Counted from the stretch's first letter, positions 45,792 through 55,459 are shown. The stretch: 64,000 nucleotides of DNA from Devosia psychrophila (GCF_000971275.1 NZ_LAPV01000147.1:58961-122960); one strand, 5' to 3'. Notes: a model not told the origin generated them from the sequence alone. A program made the numbers and translations.

Positions 45792-48380
45792 CTAGTCTCC
45801 AGCCCTCACCGTAACCACTATGCGGCGGTTGATGTGCTTGCCCTCGGCCGTCGCGTTGTCGGCGATGGGCGCGGATTCGCCATAGCCCACGGCATAGAGC
45901 CTATCGGCAGCGACGCCGCGCTGGATCAGCGCATTGACCACGGCCTCGGCCCTCCCCACCGACAAGGCCATGTTTAGCGCCTCGTCGCCATCGGCATCGG
46001 TGTGGCCTTCGATATGCACAGTGGCGCTGGGACAGGCCGCCAGATCGATTGACAACTCATCCAGTGCGGACATGGATTCGGCCGCGATAGCGGCGGCACC
46101 AGACTTGAAGAAGATTGCATTGCGGGCGGAGAACTGCGCCACGGGGGCCGCGCAGGCGACCACGTCAGGCGACTCTGGTGCAGCGGGGGTGGAAGCCGGT
46201 GCGGTCGGTTCGACCACGGGAGCTACGGGTTCAGGTTCGGGAACTGGAGTCTGTGCCACGACGCCGGGTTCGACAACGGCGGGTTCTACAGTTGGCGCCG
46301 GCTCGGGGAAGGTTTCGGCCGCAACGGCAGGCTGGTAGACGTCGATGTTCCACTCATCGGGTGGCGTAGATCCGGAGGTAATGGCATTGCCAACCACATC
46401 GGAGGCGCCGTTATCGACAAGTTGTCCCTCGACGGACCAGGTCTTGCCATCAAAACTCGCGACCCCCTCGGAAAGACCCGCCAGCGACGACACTGCCGCC
46501 AATGCATCTTCGATGAAACCCTGCGGCGCGCCGGGGCTAACGCTGGTTTGATCAGCAAAGCCCTGTCCTGCCCGCACCGCCATGACGCGCTGAAACGCGG
46601 CGGCCGGTACATTGCCGGTCGCGGTGATGGCGCCGTCAGCCGCCTTCGTCGCCGACCAGAGATAGGGCTCCATGGCCGCCGGCTCCGGCGCCGCTTCGGC
46701 GACAACGGGAGCTTCGGCGACGGCCATGGACCAGCCCGCCGCAGCGAGCTGCTTGCCGGAAAACTCGGCATCGATGGCGGCACGATCCTCAGCAGATTTT
46801 GCGGTACCGGCAATGGTCCAGCCGCTGCCGTCGAAGCTGATAGAGCCGTTGTTCAATCGGTTAATCAGGTCCAAGGCCGTTTCGGCCAAGCTGAGGAAAT
46901 TGTCCGGCTCGCCCGATGCATAGATTAGCGCTTCGGCGGCGGTTGTGCCTACTGCAGCGAGCAGCGTGGCTTTCGCCTCAGGGCTCGGCACGAGGCCAGA
47001 CAAGGCTATCGCCCCGGCCTCGTTCTTGCTTACCTGCCAATTATAGGTGGACGCCATGGGGGCCCGGATTTCGGCTTGCGCCAGGACCAGACCTTGCGGG
47101 GCACCATTGGACAGGCTGGCGCGCAGTTTTTCGTAATCCTCGCCCGACCGCGCCACGCCCGACAGGGTCATGATGTTGTCGCGCAGAGCAAAACGTCCCT
47201 CCGCCATCATGTCGAGCGCGGCGAGACCAAAATCTGCTGCAGACTGGTAGCGCTCCGGCGCACCGCGGCCGAGTTTGAGGTAATTGACATCGGCGCCTTC
47301 GCGCTGGCCAAAGGCCTTACGGGTCGCTTCATCGGGTGCATAGCCGTCAAACACCACGACACCGCCGGCCTGGCGCGATGCGCTCATCCAGTAATCAGGG
47401 ATGCGGGGCGGCTCGAGCGTGATGATGCTGCCCGATGGCTGCAGCGCGTCGATCACGGCCTGGGCGATTTCCAGGCTCGGCGGCGCGCCGGTCAAGGTGC
47501 TCTGGGTGCCGCTGATGGAAACGGCGCCATGTTCCAGCCTCGACAATTGCTCGATCAAAGTCTGGGAAAGCTCTGAGAAACCTGCAGGTTCACCTGACCC
47601 TAGTGTCAAACCTGTGGCCACTGGAATGCCCGATACATCGGCCGTGCGCAGGCGTTCGGCCGCGGCGTCATCCGGCACGAAACCGGTGACATCAATGCGC
47701 TTGCCGTCGAACGCCGCACTCCACTCATATGGATCAACGAGTGCCGGCGTGATCTTCACCTCACGAAGGGTCAGCCCCGCCGGAGCGCCGGCGCGCATGA
47801 CGATCAGCAGATCGCGATAATCCCGTTCGGATTTGGCGCGTCCAGTCACGTCTAGCGTGGTGTCGGAGACACTGATCTGCCCCTGATCGAAGTATTTTAG
47901 GTTGTCGATGGCGAATTCTGCCCCGGCGATCCACATTCGCCGCTCCGGCATGCCAGACCGCAATTCGAGCGGCGCGATATCGAGCCCTGCCCTCTGCACC
48001 AGCCGTTGCTTTGTTAGCTTGTCAGGAACCGCGCCCGTCAGTTGGGTTCCCTCCGGCACAACCGTCGCCGTGAACGCATATGGGCTGGCGAGCGGTGCCA
48101 AGGTTACGTCGCTCATCACACTACGGACACCTTGAACCGCGTCGAGCCGAGTGATCGCAGCCTGCAAGATGGCCTGATCGGTAACGGTACCCGACAGTTT
48201 CAAGGCGAGGCCATCGAGCGCTACCTCTGCCCAGGCGTAGCCGCCGGACTGCATGGCGTCCGTGGCCCGCGCTGTCAGATCGTTACTGATGTCGGCCGAC
48301 GTCATCGCCAGGCACAAGGTGGTGCCGCCCAAGACAGTGGCAAGTCCCGGCACGACCCACTTGACGAGGTCCCTGATCAT
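45792..48380 (-). CDS. OmpA family protein with five BON-like repeats
   Basis: The 862-residue protein starts at MIRDLVKWVVPGLATVLGG, an N-terminal signal or anchor helix; frame-open sequence upstream is not needed. Five related segments of about 115 residues follow, beginning near residues 99, 216, 328, 444 and 570 (marks SPYAFTA, DPYEWSA, PDYWMSA, STYNWQV, EPYLWSA, each followed by a G-x-VP motif). They resemble BON domains. A Pro/Val/Glu-rich linker precedes a C-terminal OmpA domain (AIFFKSGAAAIAAES, HIEGHTDADGDEALNMALS) that should bind peptidoglycan. A large periplasmic scaffold is likely. Confidence 0.82.
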   Translation of the reverse strand: MIRDLVKWVVPGLATVLGGTTLCLAMTSADISNDLTARATDAMQSGGYAWAEVALDGLALKLSGTVTDQAILQAAITRLDAVQGVRSVMSDVTLAPLASPYAFTATVVPEGTQLTGAVPDKLTKQRLVQRAGLDIAPLELRSGMPERRMWIAGAEFAIDNLKYFDQGQISVSDTTLDVTGRAKSERDYRDLLIVMRAGAPAGLTLREVKITPALVDPYEWSAAFDGKRIDVTGFVPDDAAAERLRTADVSGIPVATGLTLGSGEPAGFSELSQTLIEQLSRLEHGAVSISGTQSTLTGAPPSLEIAQAVIDALQPSGSIITLEPPRIPDYWMSASRQAGGVVVFDGYAPDEATRKAFGQREGADVNYLKLGRGAPERYQSAADFGLAALDMMAEGRFALRDNIMTLSGVARSGEDYEKLRASLSNGAPQGLVLAQAEIRAPMASTYNWQVSKNEAGAIALSGLVPSPEAKATLLAAVGTTAAEALIYASGEPDNFLSLAETALDLINRLNNGSISFDGSGWTIAGTAKSAEDRAAIDAEFSGKQLAAAGWSMAVAEAPVVAEAAPEPAAMEPYLWSATKAADGAITATGNVPAAAFQRVMAVRAGQGFADQTSVSPGAPQGFIEDALAAVSSLAGLSEGVASFDGKTWSVEGQLVDNGASDVVGNAITSGSTPPDEWNIDVYQPAVAAETFPEPAPTVEPAVVEPGVVAQTPVPEPEPVAPVVEPTAPASTPAAPESPDVVACAAPVAQFSARNAIFFKSGAAAIAAESMSALDELSIDLAACPSATVHIEGHTDADGDEALNMALSVGRAEAVVNALIQRGVAADRLYAVGYGESAPIADNATAEGKHINRRIVVTVRAGD

Positions 48381-48577
48381 TCTCAATCCATTAAATGTCC
48401 GCAATTGCAGCAACGCTAGAGCATTTCGCTTCCTCATGGGAACCAAAATGACGCCCGCAACCATTTGATTTTACAGGATTATTCTGGGCGGCGGAGAAAT
48501 CGCCCGTAGCCCGTCCGAGAAAATCGAAGAATCACGCTTTTCGAAGCAAGCTTCGGATTGCTTTCGCACAAAAGCAG

Positions 48578-48603
48578 AAAGGCCCGGCGTGAGCCGGGCC
48601 TTT
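48578..48603 (-). terminator. Intrinsic terminator of the porin gene
   Basis: AAAGGCCCGGC (48578-48588) and GCCGGGCCTTT (48593-48603) form a perfect 11-base stem around GTGA, 24 bases past the porin stop. On the minus strand TTTCTGCTTTTG follows. Confidence 0.85.
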
Positions 48604-48627
48604 CCGTATAAGTTAGTGATCCGAAGA

Positions 48628-50142
48628 TTACTGGAAGGTCTTCTTCGCGTTGAAGGTAACCTTGTAAGCGCCGTTCTGCTGAGCCTTGGCAGTAACAGCG
48701 GACGAGAAACCGCCGCCGACTGGAGTCCAACCAAGCGAAGCCTGGCCGTAGAAGTCGGAAGTGGCCACCGCAATGCCTTCGGCAGCATTGCCGAACACAC
48801 CGATTTCGCCGGTCAGCTTGATGGTTTCGGTCAGCGCAGCGATCAACTGAGCAGCGACCTGGTAGCCAGCGCCGAGATTAGCAGTGCTGTCGTTGCTGAA
48901 GTAACGGCCGCCGATGTTGATTTCGACGCCTTCAGTAACGGTGGCGCCGATGGAGCCGCCGAAGCCGTAGTCGGTGACGAGTGCGCCACCAGTAGCATTG
49001 GTTCCGCCAATGGCTTCAGCCGACAGAGCAACCTTGAACAGGTCGAAAGTGGCTTCACCGGAAACCAGACCGTTCCAGTAGTTCCAGTTGACGCCTGGAG
49101 CAACGTAACCGCCGCCAGCCGCACCAGCAGCACGGAGCTTGAAGGCATCGAACGTGCCGGTAACGCCAGCGTGCACAGCATAGGTGTCGCCGGTGTTCTG
49201 GAGGCCATCGAGCAGACCGCCAACGGAACCGCTGATGTGTGCAGTGACGCCTTCACCAGCGTATTCGAGAACGCCGATCAGGCTGCCAGCCTGGCTGTCG
49301 GAACGATCAAGAGCTTCAAGACCGAGCTTACCAACGAAGCCTTCGCCGAACTGGGTCTCGAGCTGGATGACATGGCCACCCTTGCGGACAGCGCCTTCCC
49401 AAACGCCCTTGTCGGCGTCGCCGGAGTTGAACAGGCCAGTAAAATTGTAAGGCTCGTCGTCGCCTTCGTTAAAGATCGAACCCTTCTTACCAGCGGAGAG
49501 GATGGTGGTGTCACCGACCTGAACATAGGCGTCCTGGGCACGCAGCGCATGATTGTCCCCGTTTACCTGATCAGCAGCAACAAAGCCGCCGTTACGACCA
49601 CGAGTGTAATCGCGCTGACGCAGGTTGATCACAACACGAGCCGGACCGAAGTCGCTCGATGCAGTGCCAACAAACTTCAGCAGAGTTTCGACCTTGGAGT
49701 CCCAATCGGTCGAACCCTGGCCAGCAGCAACCGCAGCAACCGGTGCCACAACAGAAACGAAACCAGCGGGAACAGCGCCAGTGTAAGACACGGCAGGGCC
49801 GCCGGCAGCAGGAACAGCAACGCCGGGAACAGCTACAACAGCCGCGTTCGAATTGGGAGCGTCGATGTTGCGATTGCCGTCCTGGTTGATGGCGAAACCA
49901 CCAACGCGCGACGACAAGGTGTTAGCGATGCGGGTCGAGCCAGCGTAGTTACCGTATTCGAACGTGTACTCAACCGAGCCCGAAATCTGCAGGCAGTTGG
50001 TGTCGGACGAAATGGTCAGGCCCGACAGGCCCAGCTCGTCGCAAACGTCGAGCGAGGTGAGAACGCCGAGATCGGCAGCGAAGCCAGCGGTCGAGAGACC
50101 GGCAGCAGCAACAGAACCGAGGATAAGGCTCTTGAGTTTCAT
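48628..50142 (-). CDS. Outer-membrane porin
   Basis: The 504-residue protein starts at MKLKSLILGSVAAAGLSTAG with a strong ribosome-binding site (GGAGGTCACCTA before the ATG). The signal peptide is cleaved after GFAAD or nearby. The mature part is glycine-, alanine- and aromatic-rich with alternating beta-strand pattern, and has the alphaproteobacterial porin-2 features LQISGSVEYTFEYGNYAG near the N-terminus and CDELGLSGLTISSDTNC, a likely disulfide. It ends in TFQ rather than the usual terminal phenylalanine. It is probably abundant, judging from the strong start site and terminator. Confidence 0.85.
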   Translation of the reverse strand: MKLKSLILGSVAAAGLSTAGFAADLGVLTSLDVCDELGLSGLTISSDTNCLQISGSVEYTFEYGNYAGSTRIANTLSSRVGGFAINQDGNRNIDAPNSNAAVVAVPGVAVPAAGGPAVSYTGAVPAGFVSVVAPVAAVAAGQGSTDWDSKVETLLKFVGTASSDFGPARVVINLRQRDYTRGRNGGFVAADQVNGDNHALRAQDAYVQVGDTTILSAGKKGSIFNEGDDEPYNFTGLFNSGDADKGVWEGAVRKGGHVIQLETQFGEGFVGKLGLEALDRSDSQAGSLIGVLEYAGEGVTAHISGSVGGLLDGLQNTGDTYAVHAGVTGTFDAFKLRAAGAAGGGYVAPGVNWNYWNGLVSGEATFDLFKVALSAEAIGGTNATGGALVTDYGFGGSIGATVTEGVEINIGGRYFSNDSTANLGAGYQVAAQLIAALTETIKLTGEIGVFGNAAEGIAVATSDFYGQASLGWTPVGGGFSSAVTAKAQQNGAYKVTFNAKKTFQ

Positions 50143-50588
50143 TAGGTGACCTCCAAAGTCAGTCATTTTTTGTGCCGGTTGCCCGGCGGTTTGTCGTAAC
50201 GCGACCACACTTTAGTGGTGCAGTGTGTTGCCGTCGCGCTGCGACCGACAAACGATCCCATGCATGGATTCGCAAGACCCACTCTACGCATGGTTGAAGC
50301 CGACGCAATCTCGCAAAAGCCGTTTTGCCGGCCGCCAATATGGTTGCGATGCGGATGTTGCAGATTCAGCACACAGATCGAAAGCAGTTGTTAACTTTCC
50401 TGAAGCGCTGGTTAAAATCCGTTGGATTTGCTGGGGTTAGCGGGATTTTTTCGCCGGATTTTCGGACTTTGGCCCGCTATATCTCGTTCGGGCGCTTGTC
50501 ACGCACGCAGCGAAGATAAGGCGGAAATACGCAAGGAATCGGGGCAGAAGAGGGCGCGGAGATCGATACCGCCACATTTGGAGGCAGC
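50143..50588. other. 446-base gap between porin and SDR genes
   Basis: This gap should hold the porin promoter and leader (minus) and the SDR promoter (plus). A small stem CACACT (50206-50211) with AGTGTG (50222-50227) lies in the presumed porin leader. No open frame with a credible start, and no recognised RNA, is seen. Confidence 0.5.
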
Positions 50589-51332
50589 ATGAACAACAAG
50601 GGAAAGGTCGCAGTCGTGACCGGAGGTAGCTCCGGTATCGGCAAGGCCGCGGCGCTGGGATTAGCGAAGGCGGGCTACGAGGTTGCCATCTGCGGGAGGC
50701 GGGCGGAGGCGCTTCAGGCCGTGGCAACGGAGACGCGTGGCTTTTGGGCGGAATGCGATGTCACCGACCCTAGCGCGGTCGCCGACTTCTTTGCCGGCAT
50801 TAAGCAGAAGTACAGACGGCTCGACGTCGTGTTCAACAATGCTGGGCGTTTTGCCCCAGCGGTGTCATTTGGCGATCTCGACGTCGTTACCTGGCAGGAG
50901 ATGGTCGATACCAACCTCAACGGCGCCTTCTATGTCGCGCGCGAGGCGTTCCGTGCCATGCGCGACCAGGCGCCCCAAGGCGGGCGGATCATCAACAATG
51001 GTTCAATCTCGGCCTATGCGCCGCGTCCGGGCGCTGCTTCTTATACAGCGACCAAGCATGCCATCACGGGGCTGACCAAGGCGATTTCGCTGGACGGGCG
51101 GGCTTTCAACATCGCCTGCGGGCAGATCGATATTGGCAACGCGGCCACTGATATGACCCGCCATATGAACAGCGGCTCGCTGCAGCCCAATGGTACGATG
51201 ATGCCCGAGCCGACCATGGACGTGGCCCATGTGGTCGATGCACTACTCTATATGGCAGGGCTGCCGCTATCGGCCAATGTGCAGTTCATGACGGTGATGG
51301 CGACCACAATGCCGTTCGTAGGGCGCGGCTAA
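50589..51332 (+). CDS. SDR family oxidoreductase
   Basis: The 247-residue short-chain dehydrogenase has the NAD(P) motif TGGSSGIG (residues 11-18), the structural NNAG and the catalytic Ser/Tyr/Lys set (GSISAYAP and YTATK). The substrate is not evident. Its last four bases overlap the convergent nagA gene. Nothing ties it functionally to the amino-sugar genes. Confidence 0.88.
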   Translation: MNNKGKVAVVTGGSSGIGKAAALGLAKAGYEVAICGRRAEALQAVATETRGFWAECDVTDPSAVADFFAGIKQKYRRLDVVFNNAGRFAPAVSFGDLDVVTWQEMVDTNLNGAFYVAREAFRAMRDQAPQGGRIINNGSISAYAPRPGAASYTATKHAITGLTKAISLDGRAFNIACGQIDIGNAATDMTRHMNSGSLQPNGTMMPEPTMDVAHVVDALLYMAGLPLSANVQFMTVMATTMPFVGRG

Positions 51333-52489
51333 GCGCGCCAGACTTCCACGCCGTTGATCCAGGTGGCTTGCATTTGGCGGGCGTCGGAGAGGTGGACGAA
51401 GCTGGCCACGGCGCCGGGCTGGAGATGGCCAAACTCGGCGTCAATGCCCATTGCTTCGGCGGGGTAGAGCGAGGCCATGCGGATGGCTTCGTCGAGTGGC
51501 AGGCCTACCTCGGAATGCATGAACGCGACGGCGTCGATCATGTTGAGATCGGCGCCGGCAAGGGTGCCATCGGCGAGGCGCAGGGCGCCATCGACGCGGG
51601 TGATGGTGCGGCCGTTGAGGGTCAACGTGTCGATGTCGGTGCCGGTTTGAGACATCGAGTCGGTGACGAGGAAGATGCGGCCGGGGCCGGTCTTGGCGCG
51701 CAGGGCGATGTGGATGGCGGCCTTGTGTACGTGGATGCCGTCGGCGATCAGTCCCGCATGGATTGCGCCGTGGTGCAACACTGCACCGACGACGCCGGGT
51801 TCGCGATTGCCCAATTGGCTCATGGCGTTGAACAGGTGGGTGGCCATGCTGGCACCGGCATCGAATGCAGCGCCAGCGGTTTTTATCCCCGCATCGGAGT
51901 GCCCAATGCTGACGATGATTCCGGCGTCGGCGAGCCTGGCGATCTGCTCGGGGGTGACGGTTTCGGGGGCGACGGTGACCAGCAGGTTGGGCAGGTCCGC
52001 GCGGGCGTCTGCGAGGCGGGCGAGGTCGGCTTCGTCCATCGGGCGGATCAGAGCCGGGTCGTGCGTGCCCTTGCGCGCAAGGGACAGGTGGGGGCCTTCA
52101 AGATGGAGTCCGATGAAGCCCGGAACGCCTTGATCCTTCGCAACTTTTCCAGCGGCGATGGCGGCGACGTTAATGTCGACCGTGTCGGTAATCAGCGTCG
52201 GTAGCAGCGCCGTGGTGCCGAACTGGGCGTGGGCGGCGCAGATGATGCGGATGGATTCAAGGGTCGGGGCGTTGTTGAACAGCACGCCGCCACCGCCGTT
52301 GACCTGCAGGTCGATGAAGCCCGGAACCAACATTCCACCGTCCAGATGAACGGATTCTGAATTGGCCGGGACGGCGTCTGAACGGACAATGCCGCTGACA
52401 TGGCCGAATTCGACCAACAGCGCCGCATCGTTGTGCCAAACATGCCCGTCGAAGATGCGGGCGCCGGTTATGGCCAGCAGGTCGCTCAT
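51329..52489 (-). CDS. nagA: N-acetylglucosamine-6-phosphate deacetylase
   Basis: The 386-residue amidohydrolase has the metal motif [13 protein letters not shown] (about residue 56), HLEGPHLS (about residue 128), HSDAG and [10 protein letters not shown], and the catalytic aspartate in FLVTDSM. It removes acetyl from GlcNAc-6-P. The start overlaps the upstream deaminase stop by four bases. Confidence 0.93.
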   Translation of the reverse strand: MSDLLAITGARIFDGHVWHNDAALLVEFGHVSGIVRSDAVPANSESVHLDGGMLVPGFIDLQVNGGGGVLFNNAPTLESIRIICAAHAQFGTTALLPTLITDTVDINVAAIAAGKVAKDQGVPGFIGLHLEGPHLSLARKGTHDPALIRPMDEADLARLADARADLPNLLVTVAPETVTPEQIARLADAGIIVSIGHSDAGIKTAGAAFDAGASMATHLFNAMSQLGNREPGVVGAVLHHGAIHAGLIADGIHVHKAAIHIALRAKTGPGRIFLVTDSMSQTGTDIDTLTLNGRTITRVDGALRLADGTLAGADLNMIDAVAFMHSEVGLPLDEAIRMASLYPAEAMGIDAEFGHLQPGAVASFVHLSDARQMQATWINGVEVWRA

Positions 52490-53517
52490 ACGGTTTCGGT
52501 GACCTTCTTGAGTGCCGGCGGAACATCGGGGTTGAGGCCGCGATGGCGCGACAGCGCTTCAACGAAGCCATAGAAGGAGACGATCAGCGACAGTGGATCG
52601 GTAATCGGGTGGCCGGTCGCGGCGAAGGGCAATGCGCGGGCGGCGCCGGGACGGTCGCTGGTCAGGAAGGCGAGTGCGCCCTGCCCGGCCAGCTTGTGGG
52701 CCATGTCGGCAACGGAGGCTTCGGCGGCGTCGCGGGCGGCAAGGCCGAGCACCGGATAGCCCGGCGTGACGATGGCGACGGGGCCATGCATCACTTCGGC
52801 AGCGCTATAGGATTCGGCCTGGATATTGCAGGTTTCCTTGAACTTCAGCGCCGCCTCGTTGGCAATGGCGAAGCCGGGACCGCGCCCCAGGACATAGAGA
52901 GCGTTGTGACCGTCGAGTGCGCCGATCATTTCGGACCAGTCGCAGGCTACCGCCTTGGCGAGCGAATTGGGCAGGTCGTTGACGGCGGCATTGAGCGCGT
53001 CGTCGCCACTCCAGCGCCCAACCAGCGACAGCCCGGCGACGACGGAAGTGACGAAAGTCTTGGTGGCGGCAACGGATTTTTCGACGCCGGCGTGCAGATC
53101 AATGGTGAAATCGGAGGCTTCGGCCAGCGGCGAGGCGGCAGTATTGGTGATGGCGATGGTGGTGGCGCCCGAACGGCGAGCAGACTGGGTCATGCCGACG
53201 ATGTCGGGGCTCTTGCCCGATTGGGAAATAGCGATGGCCACGGCGCGGTCTAGCTTGAGGTCCTTGCCATAGATCGAGGCAATGGACGGACCGATCGAGG
53301 CGACGGGCAAGCCCAGCGTCAGCTCGATGGCATATTTGAGATAGGCGCAGGCGTGGTCGGACGAGCCGCGGGCAACCGTGGCGACGAGGGCCGGGTTGCG
53401 CTCGCGCAGAACGGCTGCAGCGGCGTCAAGCGTGGCGCCGCTCTGGTCGAGGAAGTTGGCGACCACGGCCGGAATGGCGAGGACTTCCTGCCGCATGTAG
53501 GTCTGGTTCGAGGTCAC
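52486..53517 (-). CDS. SIS-domain glucosamine-6-phosphate deaminase (NagB-II/AgaS type)
   Basis: The 343-residue protein has two SIS domains (VATVARGSSDHACAYLKYAI with SQSGKSPDIVG, and LYVLGRGPGFAIANEAALKF with KETCNIQAESYSAAEVMHGP). It resembles the isomerase half of GlmS without the glutaminase domain, as in NagB-II. It probably turns glucosamine-6-P, the NagA product, into fructose-6-P. It overlaps both nagA and the GntR gene by four bases. Confidence 0.85.
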   Translation of the reverse strand: MTSNQTYMRQEVLAIPAVVANFLDQSGATLDAAAAVLRERNPALVATVARGSSDHACAYLKYAIELTLGLPVASIGPSIASIYGKDLKLDRAVAIAISQSGKSPDIVGMTQSARRSGATTIAITNTAASPLAEASDFTIDLHAGVEKSVAATKTFVTSVVAGLSLVGRWSGDDALNAAVNDLPNSLAKAVACDWSEMIGALDGHNALYVLGRGPGFAIANEAALKFKETCNIQAESYSAAEVMHGPVAIVTPGYPVLGLAARDAAEASVADMAHKLAGQGALAFLTSDRPGAARALPFAATGHPITDPLSLIVSFYGFVEALSRHRGLNPDVPPALKKVTETV

Positions 53518-54302
53518 GGCTTGCTGGCTCCTGCAGTCGTGGGATCGCCAAGCCGCAGCTCGGCGACGAAATCATAGGTGTCGCCCCGATAAATCGACCG
53601 GGTGAATTCGATGACGCGGCCAGAGGCCAGATAAGATGTGCGCTCGATGTTGAGCCCGGCCGACCCGACGGGCACCTGCAACAGCGCCGCATCCTCGTCA
53701 TTGAGATTGGCAGCACGGATGCGCTGGATGGCGCGAACCGGCCGATTGCCGGTCTTGTCGAGATGCTTGTAGAGGCTATCACCGATGCTGGCCGGATCGG
53801 GCAGCACGTAGGAGCTGAGGCTGGCGCGCTCGATGGCGAGCGGCGTATCGCCGGTGAGACGGAGCCGGGAAATGCGCGCCGCCTGCTCGCCCGAGCTCAG
53901 GCCGAGAAGGACAGTCTCTTCGGGGGAAGGCAGATAGATACCGCGATCAAGCCATTCGGCCCGGACGGCCATGCCGCGGCGCGCCATATCTTCGGTAAAT
54001 GAGGTGAGTTGGGACAGCGACTGCTCGACGCGCTGGGTAAGCGGCGCCACAAAAGTGCCCGAGCCGTGGCGCTGCACCAGCACGCCATCCTTGACCAGTT
54101 GCAGCACGGCCTTGCGCACGGTGACGCGCGACACGTCGACCTTGGTGGCGAGATCACGCTCGGAGGGCAGCGCATCGCCGGGACTGACGGAGCCACTATG
54201 AATGGCATCTTCGATCCAGCGCTTGAGCTGAAGATAGAGTGGGCCGCCCGAAGGCAGCACAACCGGACCATCGGCAAAGAAACCGTTCGACACGTCCGCC
54301 AA
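53514..54302 (-). CDS. GntR/HutC family regulator of amino-sugar genes (NagR-like)
   Basis: The protein is 262 residues if translation starts at the TTG at 54302, which follows GAGGGGG; a TTG at 54335 and a GTG at 54293 are also possible, and there is no in-frame ATG near the start. The winged helix is at GDALPSERDLATKVDVSRVT then VRKAVLQLVKDGVLVQRHGS. A UTRA effector domain follows (LAIERASLSSYVLPD). Such regulators sense amino-sugar phosphates. It heads the nagB-II-nagA operon, and tandem half-sites lie just upstream. Confidence 0.85.
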   Translation of the reverse strand: MADVSNGFFADGPVVLPSGGPLYLQLKRWIEDAIHSGSVSPGDALPSERDLATKVDVSRVTVRKAVLQLVKDGVLVQRHGSGTFVAPLTQRVEQSLSQLTSFTEDMARRGMAVRAEWLDRGIYLPSPEETVLLGLSSGEQAARISRLRLTGDTPLAIERASLSSYVLPDPASIGDSLYKHLDKTGNRPVRAIQRIRAANLNDEDAALLQVPVGSAGLNIERTSYLASGRVIEFTRSIYRGDTYDFVAELRLGDPTTAGASKP

Positions 54303-54358
54303 TCTTGCCCCCTCGCCCCATCCGGTCAGAACCAAGCGTCCCTACCCCGTGCAATATA

Positions 54359-54377
54359 TAATACCAATAACATACCA
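54359..54377 (-). promoter_or_regulatory. Tandem half-site, copy A (upstream of GntR gene)
   Basis: On the minus strand TGGTATGTTATTGGTATTA has two TGGTAT half-sites 11 bases apart, one DNA turn. It differs from copy B at only three of 19 positions. TGGTAT resembles half-sites bound by NagR/DasR-type GntR regulators. Confidence 0.5.
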
Positions 54378-54493
54378 TTCACCAAGACCTAAATCCAGCT
54401 TGCGCACAATGGCGCCATGCCGCTGCGCCAATTGGTGTTTTGAGCACATTCTTCCAGTGCATTTGGGATCAGGACGCCGCCTGGCTGGACAAG

Positions 54494-54512
54494 TGGTATG
54501 ATTTTGGCATTA
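54494..54512 (+). promoter_or_regulatory. Tandem half-site, copy B (upstream of murQ)
   Basis: TGGTATGATTTTGGCATTA repeats the TGGYAT-N5-TGGYAT layout of copy A, now pointing towards murQ and ending 21 bases before its ATG. A bound repressor here would block murQ transcription or its early elongation. Confidence 0.5.
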
Positions 54513-54533
54513 TCCACCGGCAGGAGACCCCAC

Positions 54534-55427
54534 ATGAGCGCTACCCAGACCGAGATGAACCACCAGAGCGCGGGCGGGTTCGACATGAAGCCGGCAAATG
54601 AGGCACTAGCGATTCTCGCCATGGCCCAGGCCGAGGCCGCGCAGGCTGTGCAAGAGGCCGTTCCGGCTATTGCGGAAGCCGCCAAGCTAGCGGCGGCATC
54701 TATCGATGCGGGTGGTCGGCTAATTTATGCGGCCGCGGGCAGCTCGGGACTGATGGCGCTGGCCGATGCGCTGGAACTGCCGGGGACGTATGGAATTGCG
54801 GCAGACCGCATCAAGGTGTTGCTGGCAGGTGGCATGGCGATGCTCAGCGAAATGAAGGGCGGGCCGGAAGATGATGGCGATGCGGCGCGGGCGGAGATCG
54901 AGGCGCTGCAGGTTGGGCCGAATGACTGCGTTATTGCACTGACGGCTAGCGGCTACACGCCGTATCCGATGGCGGCGGTGGAAGCGGCGCGTGCGGTGGG
55001 GGCGAGGACGGTTGGTATCAGCAACAATCGCGGGGCGCCGCTGTTCGATGTGGTCGATGTGGCGATTTGCCTGCCGACGCCGCCTGAAGTGATTGCAGGC
55101 TCGACGCGGATGGGTGCGGGGACGGCGCAGAAGATTGCGCTCAATATGCTGTCGACAATGATGGCGGTGCATCTGGGCCATGTGCATGACGGCTATATGG
55201 TCAATGTGGTGGCGGATAATCTCAAGCTGCAAGGGCGCGCCAGGGGGATTGTGATGGCGGTGAGCGGGGTGAGCGAGGTTGAAGCCGGTACGGCGCTGGA
55301 TCAGGCCGGGGGTGGCGTGAAGTTGGCGGTGCTGATCGCGGCAGGGGCGGATATGGTTGCGGCGCGGGGTCTGCTGGTGAAGCATGGGGGACGACTGCGG
55401 CCAGCGCTCGGGGCGTTGGGGAAGTAG
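54534..55427 (+). CDS. murQ: N-acetylmuramic acid 6-phosphate etherase
   Basis: The 297-residue SIS-domain protein starts at MSATQTEMNHQSAGGFDMKP behind AGGAG (54522-54526). LIYAAAGSSGLMALADALEL replaces the more usual GAGTSGRLGVLDASE, keeping the catalytic glutamate; STRMGAGTAQKIALNMLST is conserved. MurQ removes lactate from MurNAc-6-P, giving GlcNAc-6-P for NagA. It is divergent from the gntR-nagB-II-nagA operon. No kinase (AnmK or MurK) or PTS gene is nearby, so the phosphorylated substrate must come from elsewhere. Confidence 0.85.
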   Translation: MSATQTEMNHQSAGGFDMKPANEALAILAMAQAEAAQAVQEAVPAIAEAAKLAAASIDAGGRLIYAAAGSSGLMALADALELPGTYGIAADRIKVLLAGGMAMLSEMKGGPEDDGDAARAEIEALQVGPNDCVIALTASGYTPYPMAAVEAARAVGARTVGISNNRGAPLFDVVDVAICLPTPPEVIAGSTRMGAGTAQKIALNMLSTMMAVHLGHVHDGYMVNVVADNLKLQGRARGIVMAVSGVSEVEAGTALDQAGGGVKLAVLIAAGADMVAARGLLVKHGGRLRPALGALGK

Positions 55428-55459
55428 CGCCTTTCTGCCCCCTAAGTGCTCATAAGTAG

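Noticed and set aside
48589..50145. 518-codon open frame on the plus strand
   Set aside because: It is exactly antisense to the porin gene, has no ribosome-binding site, and its Ser/Thr/Ala-rich product matches no family. It is a by-product of porin codon use.
54494..54512. Sigma-54 promoter upstream of murQ
   Set aside because: GG-N10-GC spacing is present in copy B, but copy A lacks the GC and other consensus positions match poorly; paired regulator half-sites explain both copies better.
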